Part shown: positions 33,314-41,478 of the stretch, one piece after another
Layout: the number at the start of each line of letters is the position of its first letter
How positions within the stretch are numbered: position 1 is the first letter of the stretch
Assembly (NCBI GenBank): GCA_002729695.1
Contig: PBYQ01000040.1
Coordinates: 43,120 to 107,119, forward strand
DNA length: 64,000 bases
DNA from: Citromicrobium sp.
GTDB lineage: Bacteria; Pseudomonadota; Alphaproteobacteria; Sphingomonadales; Sphingomonadaceae
Direction of reading: 5' to 3'
Translations under genes and position numbers: made by a program
Notes under the pieces: model-generated
Told to the model about the DNA's origin: nothing
Database searches by the model: none
What the model saw: the letters and a program-made list of their open reading frames with translations, nothing else

Positions 33314-33800
33314 CGGCGGGGCCCTGCACTGGTCTGGGAAGGCGGCGCGCGCGGATCGCGTCCAGCTTGCGGTCGAGCGCGGCGAAGACCGCCGCCTCGT
33401 CCCGTCCGCCGCGGCGGGCGCGTTCCTCCGCCACCGTGGCGCGGTGCGCCGCCAGCAGGCGGATTGCGTTGGCGATGTCGAGCTTGCGCTCCGGATCGTA
33501 TCCCCGGAGGCACGCGAGCACTTCCATCTCGAGATATTCGTACCCTTCGTACAGCGCGGCGCGCCACGCGGCGGCGAAATCGGCGTGCTCGCGCCGCGTC
33601 TTGTATGCCCGGCTGAGCGAGATGCCTGCCTTCTTTGCCGAGGCGCTGACATTGGAGGTCGCGGCAAGATGCTGGAGGAAATAGGTCCGCCAGTGCTTGT
33701 TGACCGGGCCTTCGCCCTCGGCCGCCTTCTGCGCCTCGGTAACGCGCACGTTCTTGCGCTTCGCCCGGGCAGGGAGCGAAGTGCGCATATTGCTGGTCAT
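33303..33800 (-). CDS. GTA small terminase-like DNA-binding protein (g1-like)
   Basis: 165 aa if started at the ATG at 33800. No good ribosome-binding site is visible and in-frame starts at 33845 or 33785 remain possible. The N-terminus is basic (RAKRKNVRVTEAQ). A helix-turn-helix-type segment follows (LAATSNVSASAKKAGISLSRAYKTR near residue 55), then a helical stretch and a basic C-terminus. The position at the head of the GTA cluster and the overlap with the large terminase fit a small terminase that binds DNA. GTA small terminases usually lack site specificity. Confidence 0.8.
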   Translation of the reverse strand: MTSNMRTSLPARAKRKNVRVTEAQKAAEGEGPVNKHWRTYFLQHLAATSNVSASAKKAGISLSRAYKTRREHADFAAAWRAALYEGYEYLEMEVLACLRGYDPERKLDIANAIRLLAAHRATVAEERARRGGRDEAAVFAALDRKLDAIRARRLPRPVQGPADDA

Positions 33801-34012
33801 GAAAGGAGCGCCTCGAAAGCTGGCGTAGGCCGCTGCGACGTGCACTGGCCGTCCGGGCCGTTCGCACCATCGCGATGTTCCGGTTCTCTAACCAAAGAGC
33901 GTCGCGATGTCAATCAGAAAATAACCAATATGGTAAAAAGACGCGCGACGCGTTTGCTTGCGCGGGTTCGCGGCCTCGCCTAAGCGGCGGCAACACGGGC
34001 GAGGGAGCGGCC
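33801..34012. promoter_or_regulatory. divergent control region upstream of the GTA cluster
   Basis: A 212-nt gap between the first GTA gene (minus) and the YqaA-like gene (plus). It holds an AT-rich core (about 33907-33943, with AATAACCAATATGGTAAAAA) in otherwise GC-rich DNA. The core is bracketed by inverted repeats GCGTCGCG (33899-33906) and CGCGACGC (33944-33951). It is a plausible site for the GTA promoter and an activator. No gene is seen. Confidence 0.45.
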
Positions 34013-34654
34013 ATGCTGCGCGGATTGTACAACTGGACGGTGGAAAAGGCGGCGCACCCCCACGCGCAGTGGTGGCTGGCGCTGTTCGCCTTCGTCGAAT
34101 CGAGCTTCTTCCCGATCCCGCCGCATCCGCTGCTGGGCCTGATGTGCCTCGCAGAGCCGAAGAAGGCGATCCGCTTTGCGCTGATCGCAACCGTCGCCTC
34201 GGTGGTCGGCGGCATGTTCGGCTACGCGATCGGCGCGCTGCTGTATGACAGCATCGGCGTGTGGCTGATCACCAAGCTTGGCTATGCCGACATCTTCCCG
34301 TGGGCCGCGTGCACGGTCAATGCCAATGGCGGCTGGGCGGTGTTCACGACCGCGAGCACGCCGATTCCCTACAAGCTGATGACGATCACCGCCGGGTTCG
34401 TGCACATGAACTTCGCGACCTTCCTGATCGCGAGCATCGCCGGGCGCGGGTTGATCTTCATGACCGTGGGCGTGCTGTTCCGCCTGTTCGGCGCGCCGAT
34501 CAAGATATTCATCGACAAGTACCTGGTGCCGCTGACCACCTTGTTCGTGGTGCTGGTCGTCGGCGGCTTCCTGCTGATCACGCAGCTGGGCCATCACGAC
34601 GAAGCAAGCGCCGCGAACGACCCTTGCGCGAACGCGACGCTGGAGAACTTCTAG
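34013..34654 (+). CDS. YqaA/DedA-type membrane protein
   Basis: 213 aa from the ATG at 34013. Upstream in-frame sequence to 33875 has no coding character. It belongs to the SNARE-associated (DedA/VTT) superfamily, YqaA branch: LFAFVESSFFPIPPHPLLGLMCL near residue 25, a membrane-reentrant-type VVGGMFGYAIGALLYDSIG, and TPIPYKLMTITAGFVHMNFATFLIAS. About five hydrophobic segments are present. The superfamily is implicated in lipid flipping and envelope maintenance. It is divergent from the GTA cluster with no obvious link. Confidence 0.87.
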   Translation: MLRGLYNWTVEKAAHPHAQWWLALFAFVESSFFPIPPHPLLGLMCLAEPKKAIRFALIATVASVVGGMFGYAIGALLYDSIGVWLITKLGYADIFPWAACTVNANGGWAVFTTASTPIPYKLMTITAGFVHMNFATFLIASIAGRGLIFMTVGVLFRLFGAPIKIFIDKYLVPLTTLFVVLVVGGFLLITQLGHHDEASAANDPCANATLENF

Positions 34655-34679
34655 CGCCGCGTCCGCGAAGGCATCCGGG

Positions 34680-35111
34680 TCAACCGCTAAATTCGGTTTC
34701 CAGCGTGATTTCGGTGTCGAGCAGCCGCGACAGCGGGCAGTTCTCTTTGGCGGTCTTCGCGCATTCCTCGAAGGTTGCCTTGTCGAGGCCTTCGCCGCCG
34801 CCCTTCACCGAAAGCGCGGACTTGGTGACGGTGAAGCCGTCACCGATCTTTTCCAGCGTGACCTTGCAGGTGGTCTCGATCGTGCCGTCCGAATGGCCCT
34901 TGCCCGCCAGCTGGAACGAGAGCGCCATGGTGAAGCAGCTCGCGTGCGCGGCCGCGATCAGTTCTTCAGGGTTCGTGCCCGGCGCACCCTCGAACCGCGT
35001 GTTGAAGCCGTAGGGCTGGTTGTCGAGCGCGCCCGACCCGGTCGAGACGTGGCCCTTGCCGTCCTTGCCGAAGCCTTCGTATTTCGCGCTGCCGGTGCTC
35101 ACATTTGCCAT
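34680..35111 (-). CDS. OsmC family peroxidase
   Basis: 143 aa. OsmC/Ohr proteins reduce organic hydroperoxides with two cysteines. These are visible as HASCFTMALSFQL near residue 59 and ENCPLSRLL near residue 124. The N-terminal ALDNQPYGFNTRFEGAPGTNPEELIAAAH places it in the OsmC rather than the Ohr subgroup. It acts in the cytosol. The AT-rich leader at 35112-35150 contains a good AAGGAG-type site on the minus strand. It is convergent with the YqaA gene. Confidence 0.93.
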   Translation of the reverse strand: MANVSTGSAKYEGFGKDGKGHVSTGSGALDNQPYGFNTRFEGAPGTNPEELIAAAHASCFTMALSFQLAGKGHSDGTIETTCKVTLEKIGDGFTVTKSALSVKGGGEGLDKATFEECAKTAKENCPLSRLLDTEITLETEFSG

Positions 35112-35184
35112 TCGATAAATCTCCTTCTGCCTTGTCAGACGAAAGGAGCGGCAAGCGGTTCCGCCCGGTTGCCGAGCGTTGCGA

Positions 35185-35979
35185 TCAGCCGCCGTGCCAG
35201 CCGAGCGATCCAGCGATCACCCACAGGCCCACGACGGCGACGAGAATGGCAAAGCCGACCTCCAGCGCGCGCTTGTGCCCCGCCAGCATCGCGCCGGCTC
35301 CCCGGCCGAATATGCTGCCGATCACGCCCCCGGCGACCAGCCAGGCCACAACGATCCAGTCGACAAGGCCGGACAGTGCGTAGGACGCGGCGGTGGTCAG
35401 CCCGAAGGCGGTAACCGCGACGAGCGAACTGCCAATCGCCAGCGTCAACGGCATGGCCGTGGCGAAGACAAGGCCCGGCACGATCAGGAAACCGCCGCCG
35501 ATTCCGAAGAACCCGGCAAGCAGCCCGGTGCCAAGCCCTGTGGGCCCGATCCGTGCGAGCATCTGCGGCGCATTGGTCCGCGTCATGCGGACCTGCGCGT
35601 TCTCAGCGGAGCGCCGCTTGCGCAGCATCAGCAAGCCTACGACGACCATCAGCCCGCCGAACAGGCCGAGCAGCCGCTCCCCGTCGAACGCCTTGCCCGC
35701 CTCGGCGCCAAGCGCTGCGCCCGCCGATCCAGCAAGTGCGAAGCTGATCGCGCAGTTCCAGCGGACATTGCCGCTGCGCGCGTGGCCGATCAGGCCAACC
35801 AGAGCGTTCAGAGCAACCGCGACGGCAGCGGTGCCGATCGCGACGTGCGGCGAATCGATGCCCACGGCATAGACCAGCAGCGGCACGGCGAGGATCGACC
35901 CGCCCCCGCCGACCAGCCCCAGCACGAAGCCTATGATTCCGCCCGAAAGCAGCGTGAGCGCAATCGTCATCGCATCCAT
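35185..35979 (-). CDS. TauE/SafE family sulfite/anion exporter
   Basis: 264 aa from the ATG at 35979, with GGAG 8 nt upstream. It is an integral membrane protein with about 8 helices. The two repeat signatures of the family are GLVGGGGSILAVPLLVYAVG near residue 19 and GFFGIGGGFLIVPGLVFA near residue 155. It lies 11 nt downstream of the ArsR-type regulator on the same strand and opposite the persulfide-dioxygenase-like gene. Sulfite produced by that enzyme is therefore a likely export substrate (inference from context). Confidence 0.9.
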   Translation of the reverse strand: MDAMTIALTLLSGGIIGFVLGLVGGGGSILAVPLLVYAVGIDSPHVAIGTAAVAVALNALVGLIGHARSGNVRWNCAISFALAGSAGAALGAEAGKAFDGERLLGLFGGLMVVVGLLMLRKRRSAENAQVRMTRTNAPQMLARIGPTGLGTGLLAGFFGIGGGFLIVPGLVFATAMPLTLAIGSSLVAVTAFGLTTAASYALSGLVDWIVVAWLVAGGVIGSIFGRGAGAMLAGHKRALEVGFAILVAVVGLWVIAGSLGWHGG

Positions 35980-35990
35980 CGTGCTCACTC

Positions 35991-36311
35991 CTAGCAATAC
36001 AGATCGTGGAGGGTGGCGAGCAGCGTGCGGCAGCGCGGATCGGCAATCCGGTACCAAGCCGTCTGCGCCTCTCGCCGGAAATCGACCAACCCCTCGGCCC
36101 GCATCTTCGCGAGATGCTGCGACAGTGCAGATTGCGACAGGCCGACCTCTTGCGCGAGCGCGGAGACCCGCATCTCGCCGCATTCGGCCAGCTTGCACAT
36201 CACCATAAGTCTGCGCGTGTTGCCGAGCGCCCTGAGCAGCTCTGCGACATGCGCGGCATTGGCCTCGAACGAGGCGAGGTCTGCGGGGGCGAGGAGCGTT
36301 TCGTTGTTCAT
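35991..36311 (-). CDS. ArsR-family repressor, BigR/SqrR-like
   Basis: 106 aa winged helix-turn-helix. The recognition helix is VGLSQSALSQHLAKMRAEG near residue 56. There are cysteines at 39, 44, 94 and 106. The pair at 39 and 106 sits where BigR/SqrR sensors carry their two reactive cysteines, which form a disulfide or polysulfide bridge on exposure to sulfide. It is cotranscribed with the TauE/SafE exporter and divergent from the MBL dioxygenase-like gene, the same grouping as BigR regulons. Its own start codon overlaps a palindromic operator candidate, which suggests autoregulation. Confidence 0.88.
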   Translation of the reverse strand: MNNETLLAPADLASFEANAAHVAELLRALGNTRRLMVMCKLAECGEMRVSALAQEVGLSQSALSQHLAKMRAEGLVDFRREAQTAWYRIADPRCRTLLATLHDLYC

Positions 36312-36340
36312 TAGTACTTGCTAATTAAGTGTCCGCTAAT
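36310..36340. promoter_or_regulatory. candidate operator between the ArsR regulator and the MBL gene
   Basis: ATTAG-N6-CTAAT forms a palindrome at 36310-36325, and a further CTAAT lies at 36336-36340. The segment is AT-rich in a GC-rich background, spans the regulator start and is about 40-70 nt before the MBL start. This suits control of both directions by the BigR-like protein. Confidence 0.55.
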
Positions 36341-36379
36341 ATATGTCAAGCGACAACGGACATCCGATGGAGATGCATC

Positions 36380-37261
36380 ATGGCGAACGCCCACATTCGA
36401 GCTTTCTTCGACGAACCGACTAACACGGTCAGCTACCTTGTCTGGGACCCTGACACGGCCAAGGGCGCGGTGATCGACCCCGTGCTCGACTTCGATGTCG
36501 CTTCGGGCGAGGCTGACGTGCGCTCTGCCGAGGCAATCCTCGCCGCCGCCGAAGAGGAAGGCGTGACGATCGAGCGCGTGCTCGAAACCCACGCCCATGC
36601 AGACCATCTGAGCGCCGCGCCTTTCATCAAGGCAAAAACCGGCGCAGCGATCGGCATCGGCGCGCGGATCAGGGATGTGCAGAAGATCTTCCGCCCCATT
36701 TTCGGGATGGACGATCTGAAGACCGACGGATCGGACTTCGATACGCTCTTCGAAGATGGAGACACCTTCTCCATCGGCTCGTTACCGGTCGAGGTGCTGC
36801 ACGTGCCCGGGCACACCCCGGCGGACATTGCCTACAAGATCGGCGACGCGGTGTTCGTCGGCGATACGCTGTTCATGCCCGATTTCGGCACCGCGCGGGC
36901 GGATTTCCCCGGCGGCGACGCGCGCCAGCTCTACCGCTCGATCCGCCGCCTGCTGGCGCTGCCCGACGATACGCGGCTCTTCATGTGCCACGACTACAAG
37001 GCGCCGGGACGCGACGATTATGCGTGGGAAACCACCGTCGGCGAGCAGAAGCGCAGCAGCGTCCACGTGCACGACGGCGTGAGCGAGGACGAGTTCGTCG
37101 CGATGAGAGAGGCGCGCGACAGCGATCTCGCCGTGCCACGCCTGCTGCTCCCGTCCATCCAGGTCAACATCCGCGCCGGGCACTTCCCCGAAGCGGAAGA
37201 CAATGGCGTCGCCTACCTGCGCATCCCGGTCAAACCGGTGCGCCGGACCCCGGGCGGTTGA
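36380..37261 (+). CDS. MBL-fold persulfide dioxygenase-like protein (Blh-type)
   Basis: 293 aa from the ATG at 36380, with GGAG at 36369-36372. The metallo-beta-lactamase metal ligands are THAHADHLSA near residue 70, HVPGHTPADIAY near residue 130, FVGDTLFMPDFGTARADFPGG near residue 155 and CHDY near residue 198. The DFGTARADF block is typical of ETHE1/Blh sulfur dioxygenases, which oxidise glutathione persulfide to sulfite. With the adjacent repressor and sulfite exporter it forms a sulfide-detoxification module. Confidence 0.9.
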   Translation: MANAHIRAFFDEPTNTVSYLVWDPDTAKGAVIDPVLDFDVASGEADVRSAEAILAAAEEEGVTIERVLETHAHADHLSAAPFIKAKTGAAIGIGARIRDVQKIFRPIFGMDDLKTDGSDFDTLFEDGDTFSIGSLPVEVLHVPGHTPADIAYKIGDAVFVGDTLFMPDFGTARADFPGGDARQLYRSIRRLLALPDDTRLFMCHDYKAPGRDDYAWETTVGEQKRSSVHVHDGVSEDEFVAMREARDSDLAVPRLLLPSIQVNIRAGHFPEAEDNGVAYLRIPVKPVRRTPGG

Positions 37262-38701
37262 TCAGCGCAGCCGCGCAATCGCCGCCTCTAGCTGCGCGTC
37301 CCGCCCTGCGGCGATGTCCGCCGCAGTGGTCTGCACCGCGACATCGGGCAACACGCCGCGATCGGGCTGGGGCGAGGCGGGGTAGTAGCCGACCAGCGGC
37401 AGGTCGAACTCGATCCCGCTGCCGGGCAGCGTGACGAAAGCGACTGCTCCCGCGTTGATCCCTTTGCGGTTGCCCCCGGTTTGCGAGCCGACCAGCGTGG
37501 CGAGTCCATGCTCTTTCGCGCGCAGGGCGAATAGGAAGGTCGCCGAGCTGTTGCTTGCATCGACGAGGATCGCGGTGGGCGTGGTCAGGCGCGGGCTCGC
37601 GGCGGCGATCCGCGGCACCGGCGTCGTCGCAGGGTCCTGGCCGAAGAACCCGTCGCCGAGCGGGACTGCGTCGACGCCGAGCGTGCGGAAGGACGGGACC
37701 GGCGTGACGGCAAAGGGATCGAGCGCCGCGGGGAAGCTGCGGAAGCGGACCTGCTGGCGATAGTCGTCGAGCAAGATGTCCTCACCCGCCAGCCGCGCGA
37801 GGATCGGGTCGCCGCAGCTCAGCCCGCCTTCGTTGCCGCGAATGTCGATCACCAGCCCGCGCGCGGCGTAGAGCGCAGGCGCGCGCTCGGCGAGCCAGCC
37901 CTGCCAGTCCCACCCGCTGCGATAGACTACCCAGCTCGGCATGGTCAGCACCGCGATCCCGTCCTCGCGCTGCGCCAGCGACCACAGCGGGGTGCCGTCG
38001 TCGGGCAGTGGCGGCGCGGCGGCGAGCCGTTGCGCAGGCGAGAGCGCGGGCAGGCGCGCGGTCGTGGGCGCGCCGCCGGGTGGTTCGAACGCAAGCGAGA
38101 AGACCCCGTCCTGCGGCGGGAACAGCAGGCCCTGGAAAATGTCGAAGGCGGGGAAGCGCTCGCCCCCGGTCACCTCCATCTGCGCGACCCGCTTGGCATC
38201 GTTGCCGCCATCGGCGCGCGCCAGCGGCAGCAGCGCGCCGAGGATCGCGGCAGGCGCGCGCCCGTCGATCGCGGTGACGATCGTGCCCGGCGGCAGGCGG
38301 CCGCTACCCGACAGGTCGCGGGTGACGACCATTTGCCCATCGATCCAGCGGAACAGGAAGGGCAGCCGGGTGCGCCGGTCGGACAGGTCGTCCGCGATTG
38401 CGTCGCGCTGATTGTAGAAATTGCAGTGCGTGTGCCCGCACTTCAGCTTCGCGAGAAAGGTCGAGAGGGCGAGGAAGCGCGCGGGAAGGCTCCCGGCGCG
38501 CAGGTAGGCGCGCGCCACCTCGTCGAGCGCATCGGCCAGCTGCGCCTCGCTCAGGTAGCGCAGCGCGCCCGGATGGATCGAGATGGCCGCGCGGATCACC
38601 TCCATATCCATCGCAAGGCCGGAACCGGTTCCGGCGCGCACGGGCAGGGCCGCGCACGCGGTCAGCGCGCCGGTCGCCCCCAGAAAGATTCGTCGATTCA
38701 T
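37262..38701 (-). CDS. S41 family peptidase-like exported protein
   Basis: 479 aa with a probable Tat/Sec signal (NRRIFLGATGALTACAALPVRA). The C-terminal part carries S41 (tail-specific protease) elements: GLVIDIRGNEGG near residue 285, the Ser region VDASNSSATFLFAL near residue 390, and GSQTGGNRKGINAG near residue 415. A PDZ-like part may lie around residues 120-160 (LPPGTIVTAIDGRAP). The catalytic details differ from CtpA, so activity is uncertain. It is exactly adjacent to and convergent with the MBL gene, sharing no bases. Confidence 0.8.
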   Translation of the reverse strand: MNRRIFLGATGALTACAALPVRAGTGSGLAMDMEVIRAAISIHPGALRYLSEAQLADALDEVARAYLRAGSLPARFLALSTFLAKLKCGHTHCNFYNQRDAIADDLSDRRTRLPFLFRWIDGQMVVTRDLSGSGRLPPGTIVTAIDGRAPAAILGALLPLARADGGNDAKRVAQMEVTGGERFPAFDIFQGLLFPPQDGVFSLAFEPPGGAPTTARLPALSPAQRLAAAPPLPDDGTPLWSLAQREDGIAVLTMPSWVVYRSGWDWQGWLAERAPALYAARGLVIDIRGNEGGLSCGDPILARLAGEDILLDDYRQQVRFRSFPAALDPFAVTPVPSFRTLGVDAVPLGDGFFGQDPATTPVPRIAAASPRLTTPTAILVDASNSSATFLFALRAKEHGLATLVGSQTGGNRKGINAGAVAFVTLPGSGIEFDLPLVGYYPASPQPDRGVLPDVAVQTTAADIAAGRDAQLEAAIARLR

Positions 38702-38784
38702 GTCTGCTCCTCACCTGCTTGGAGGGTCAGGCATGGCGTGCCTTGCCGCGTGGTGCGCCGCACTGCGTCAATCGGCGCAGGATT

Positions 38785-39855
38785 TTACGATTCGAGCCGT
38801 GCCCTGTAGGTCGAGGGCGACATGCCGTAGCGCTGCATGAACGCGCGGTTGAAGGTCGCCTTCGATGCGAAGCCCGCTTCCAGAGCAAGGTCTAGCAGCA
38901 TCGTGTCGCTCCCCGCCTCCAGCGACCGCGCCACCTCCTCGCTCCTCAGGGCGTTGACGAAGGCGGAAAAGCCGGTGCCAAGTCCCTCGTTCAGCGCGCG
39001 CGACAGATAGGCCCGGTTGAGGCCCATGTGGCGCGCCAGCCGGTCGAGCGAGAGCTGCGGATCGCGGGCCCAGCCTTCCTCGCGCGTCCGGCGCGCGACT
39101 TCTTCGCCCAGCGCGCGCCAGTCCTTCTCACCCGAAGGCGGCGGCGGCTCCGCGACGCCAGTGGGCATCGTCGGATAATCGAGCCGCGCGTGGCGCCATC
39201 CCTCGATGCCGAGATAGAGCGCGAAGAAGGCGACCGCGACATATTGCCCCATGTTGCCCCGGTAGCCGAGCGGGACGAACAGCCCGGCGAGCTTGTAGGC
39301 GAAGGCGATCGCGATCAGCGCCAGCACCGCGATGATCGCGCGGCTGAGCCATATCCCTGCATAGAGTCGGTCGTCCGACCGCTCCTGTGCAAGGAAGGCG
39401 CGGAACGCGCGCAGCAGCGCGAGCGAGCGCCAGCCGTACCATAGCGCTGAGACAAGCAGAGCGAGGTCGAACGCGGTGGCGAGCGCGGGCAGGTAGCCGG
39501 TCCACACCTGCGCCACTTTCGCCGCCGCCTGCACCAGTGCCGGCGCGAGGTGCCATGCGCCCCGGGGCGGCCAGCGCCCGCGGGTCAGCGCTTGGGCGAA
39601 CAGCCACAATAGTGGCGGCACCGCCAGCGGGAGCGAGAAGGGCACGAAGGAGAGGCCCTGCCAGCGGTCGTAGAACCCTGCGAACCCGATCATCCACGGC
39701 GTCGCGATTCCGGCGAGCACCAGCAACAGCGCGGCCAGCGTGCGGTTGGCGATGCGATTGCGCAGCGTGGTGACGAGGCCGATCCCGATCGGCACCAGCG
39801 GGGCGAGGGCGGCGAGGAGGAGCGCGCTGCGCCAGCCGAAAACCAGCCCATCCAT
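38785..39855 (-). CDS. membrane-bound AraC-family transcriptional regulator
   Basis: 356 aa. About seven hydrophobic helices fill residues 1-230 (SALLLAALAPLVPIGIGLV...). The C-terminal 100 residues are an AraC DNA-binding domain (LSLDRLARHMGLNRAYLSRALNEGLG and LDLALEAGFASKATFNRAFMQRYGMSP). This layout, a multi-helix sensor plus an AraC domain, suggests direct control of transcription from the membrane. The target is unknown, and the neighbouring S41 peptidase gene, 83 nt downstream, is a candidate. Confidence 0.87.
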   Translation of the reverse strand: MDGLVFGWRSALLLAALAPLVPIGIGLVTTLRNRIANRTLAALLLVLAGIATPWMIGFAGFYDRWQGLSFVPFSLPLAVPPLLWLFAQALTRGRWPPRGAWHLAPALVQAAAKVAQVWTGYLPALATAFDLALLVSALWYGWRSLALLRAFRAFLAQERSDDRLYAGIWLSRAIIAVLALIAIAFAYKLAGLFVPLGYRGNMGQYVAVAFFALYLGIEGWRHARLDYPTMPTGVAEPPPPSGEKDWRALGEEVARRTREEGWARDPQLSLDRLARHMGLNRAYLSRALNEGLGTGFSAFVNALRSEEVARSLEAGSDTMLLDLALEAGFASKATFNRAFMQRYGMSPSTYRARLES

Positions 39856-39893
39856 GCGCCGCTAACCTCCCCCGTGTCAGATGATCCTGCCCG

Positions 39894-41147
39894 TCAGATG
39901 ATCCCGGTCGCCTGGCCTGCGCGCTCGAACATGCCGAGGATCGTCGAGACCTCCTCGTCCGAATGCTCGGCGCACAGCGAACAGCGCAGCAGCGTCATAT
40001 TGGCGGGCGTTGCCGGCGGGCGGGCGAGGTTGACGTAGAGCCCCTCCTTCAGCAGCGCCTCCCACATCTGCGCGCCCTTGGTCAGGTCGGGCATGATGAC
40101 GGCGATGATCGCGCTCTGCGGCTCGTCGGTGCCGAGCTGGAAGCCGAGGTCCTTCAGCCCCTTGTGCAGCGTGCGCGAATTCTCCCACAGATGCGCGCGC
40201 TTGTTGCTCCCGTGCATCAGCTTGCGGATGCTGGTCGCGGCGGTGGCGACAACACTCGGCGGAAGGCTGGCGGTGAACACGTAGGGGCGGCACACCAGCC
40301 GCATGATCTCGAAATCGGGGTGGTTGGAGACGCAGAAGCCGCCCACCGTACCAACGCTCTTCGAGAAGGTGCCGATCACGAAATCGACATCGTCGAGCAC
40401 GCCCTGCGCTTCGGCGACGCCACGGCCATGTTCGCCGATGAAGCCCATCGAGTGCGCTTCGTCGACCAGCACCATCGCGCCCGCTTCCTTGGAGACGCGG
40501 ATCATCTCTTTCAGCGGCGCGACGTCCCCTAGCATCGAATAGACGCCTTCGAGCACGACCAGCTTGCCCGCGTCGGCAGGAATGCGCTTCAGCCGCTTTT
40601 CGAGCGCTTCGATGTCGTTGTGGCGGAAGGGCACGATCTCGGCCCGGCCCATCGCGCAGCCATCGTAGATCGAGGCGTGGCTGTCGATATCCAGCACCAC
40701 GTAGTCGCCCTTGCCGGCGATGGTGGAGATGATTCCGAGGTTGGCCTGGTACCCGGTGGAAAAGACCATCGCGTGGTCCATTCCGTAGAATTCCTTGAGC
40801 GCGTCCTCACACTCCTTGTGGCCCTGGTACGTGCCATTGAGCACGCGGCTGCCGGTGGTGCCGCTGCCGAACTCCTCCAGCGCCTGCTTGCCCGCCTCGA
40901 TCACGTCCGGATCGAAGGTCATGCCCATGTAGTTGTAGGTGCCCAGCAGGATCGTCTCGCGCCCGTTGCAGATCGCGCGGGTGGGCGAGAGGACCTTTTC
41001 CATCACCAGGTTGAAGGGGTCTTCCACTCCGCTGGCGAGCAGGCCTTCGCGCATCGCGATCAGATCGTCGAATTTGGCGAACAGATCGCCCTTGGCGCGG
41101 CCTTCGCGCTCCACCGGGGCGTCCGGCTGACTGATGCCTTCGCTCAT
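39894..41147 (-). CDS. spt: serine palmitoyltransferase
   Basis: 417 aa alpha-oxoamine synthase. It condenses serine with a fatty acyl thioester to 3-ketodihydrosphingosine, the first step of sphingolipid synthesis. The PLP lysine is in GTFSKSVGTVGG near residue 285. Other family marks are LGTYNYMGM, GSGTTGSRVLNGTYQGHKECE, DIDSHASIYDG and VDEAHSMGFIGEHGRG. The soluble homodimer type is typical of sphingomonads. Its start overlaps the ACP stop by 4 nt, and that pairing argues for SPT rather than the related 2-amino-3-ketobutyrate ligase. Confidence 0.93.
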   Translation of the reverse strand: MSEGISQPDAPVEREGRAKGDLFAKFDDLIAMREGLLASGVEDPFNLVMEKVLSPTRAICNGRETILLGTYNYMGMTFDPDVIEAGKQALEEFGSGTTGSRVLNGTYQGHKECEDALKEFYGMDHAMVFSTGYQANLGIISTIAGKGDYVVLDIDSHASIYDGCAMGRAEIVPFRHNDIEALEKRLKRIPADAGKLVVLEGVYSMLGDVAPLKEMIRVSKEAGAMVLVDEAHSMGFIGEHGRGVAEAQGVLDDVDFVIGTFSKSVGTVGGFCVSNHPDFEIMRLVCRPYVFTASLPPSVVATAATSIRKLMHGSNKRAHLWENSRTLHKGLKDLGFQLGTDEPQSAIIAVIMPDLTKGAQMWEALLKEGLYVNLARPPATPANMTLLRCSLCAEHSDEEVSTILGMFERAGQATGII

Positions 41148-41389
41148 TGCGCGTCGACCAGTTTCTTCACTGCATCGACCAGCTGGCCGTACGTCTCGAT
41201 CTCGGCCTGCTGGTTCATCGAGATGATGATGTCGAACTCGTCCTCGATCGCGGCGACGAAATCCATCACGGTCAGGCTGTCGAATTCGAGGTCGCCCTGA
41301 AAGGTGGTCGCGTCGGTAATCATCACGTCGTTCTTGTTGAACGGGGCGATCAGGTCGCGGATTCGCCGGTCGATCTCGGCACGGTCCAT
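41144..41389 (-). CDS. acyl carrier protein linked to serine palmitoyltransferase
   Basis: 81 aa from the ATG at 41389, which has GAAGGA at good distance. An ATG at 41398 lies directly against that site and is less likely. The phosphopantetheine attachment Ser is Ser38 in LEFDSLTVMDF, and the acidic helix II follows (AAIEDEFDIIISMNQQAE). It is overlapped by spt, so it probably delivers the acyl chain to that enzyme. The housekeeping fatty-acid ACP would be near fabF, not here. Confidence 0.92.
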   Translation of the reverse strand: MDRAEIDRRIRDLIAPFNKNDVMITDATTFQGDLEFDSLTVMDFVAAIEDEFDIIISMNQQAEIETYGQLVDAVKKLVDAQ

Positions 41390-41478
41390 CGCGGGCATCC
41401 TTCTTTCTTGGTATTCTTCGGGAATTGGCGGGGCAAAGCGCTTTAGCCTGTCATTTGTCAAGCTTTCGCGAGGCTTCG

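Noticed and set aside
33314..33667. N-terminal extension of the large terminase frame
   Set aside because: It runs antiparallel to nothing but overlaps the small terminase-like gene almost fully in another frame, and the sequence is Arg/Ser-rich.
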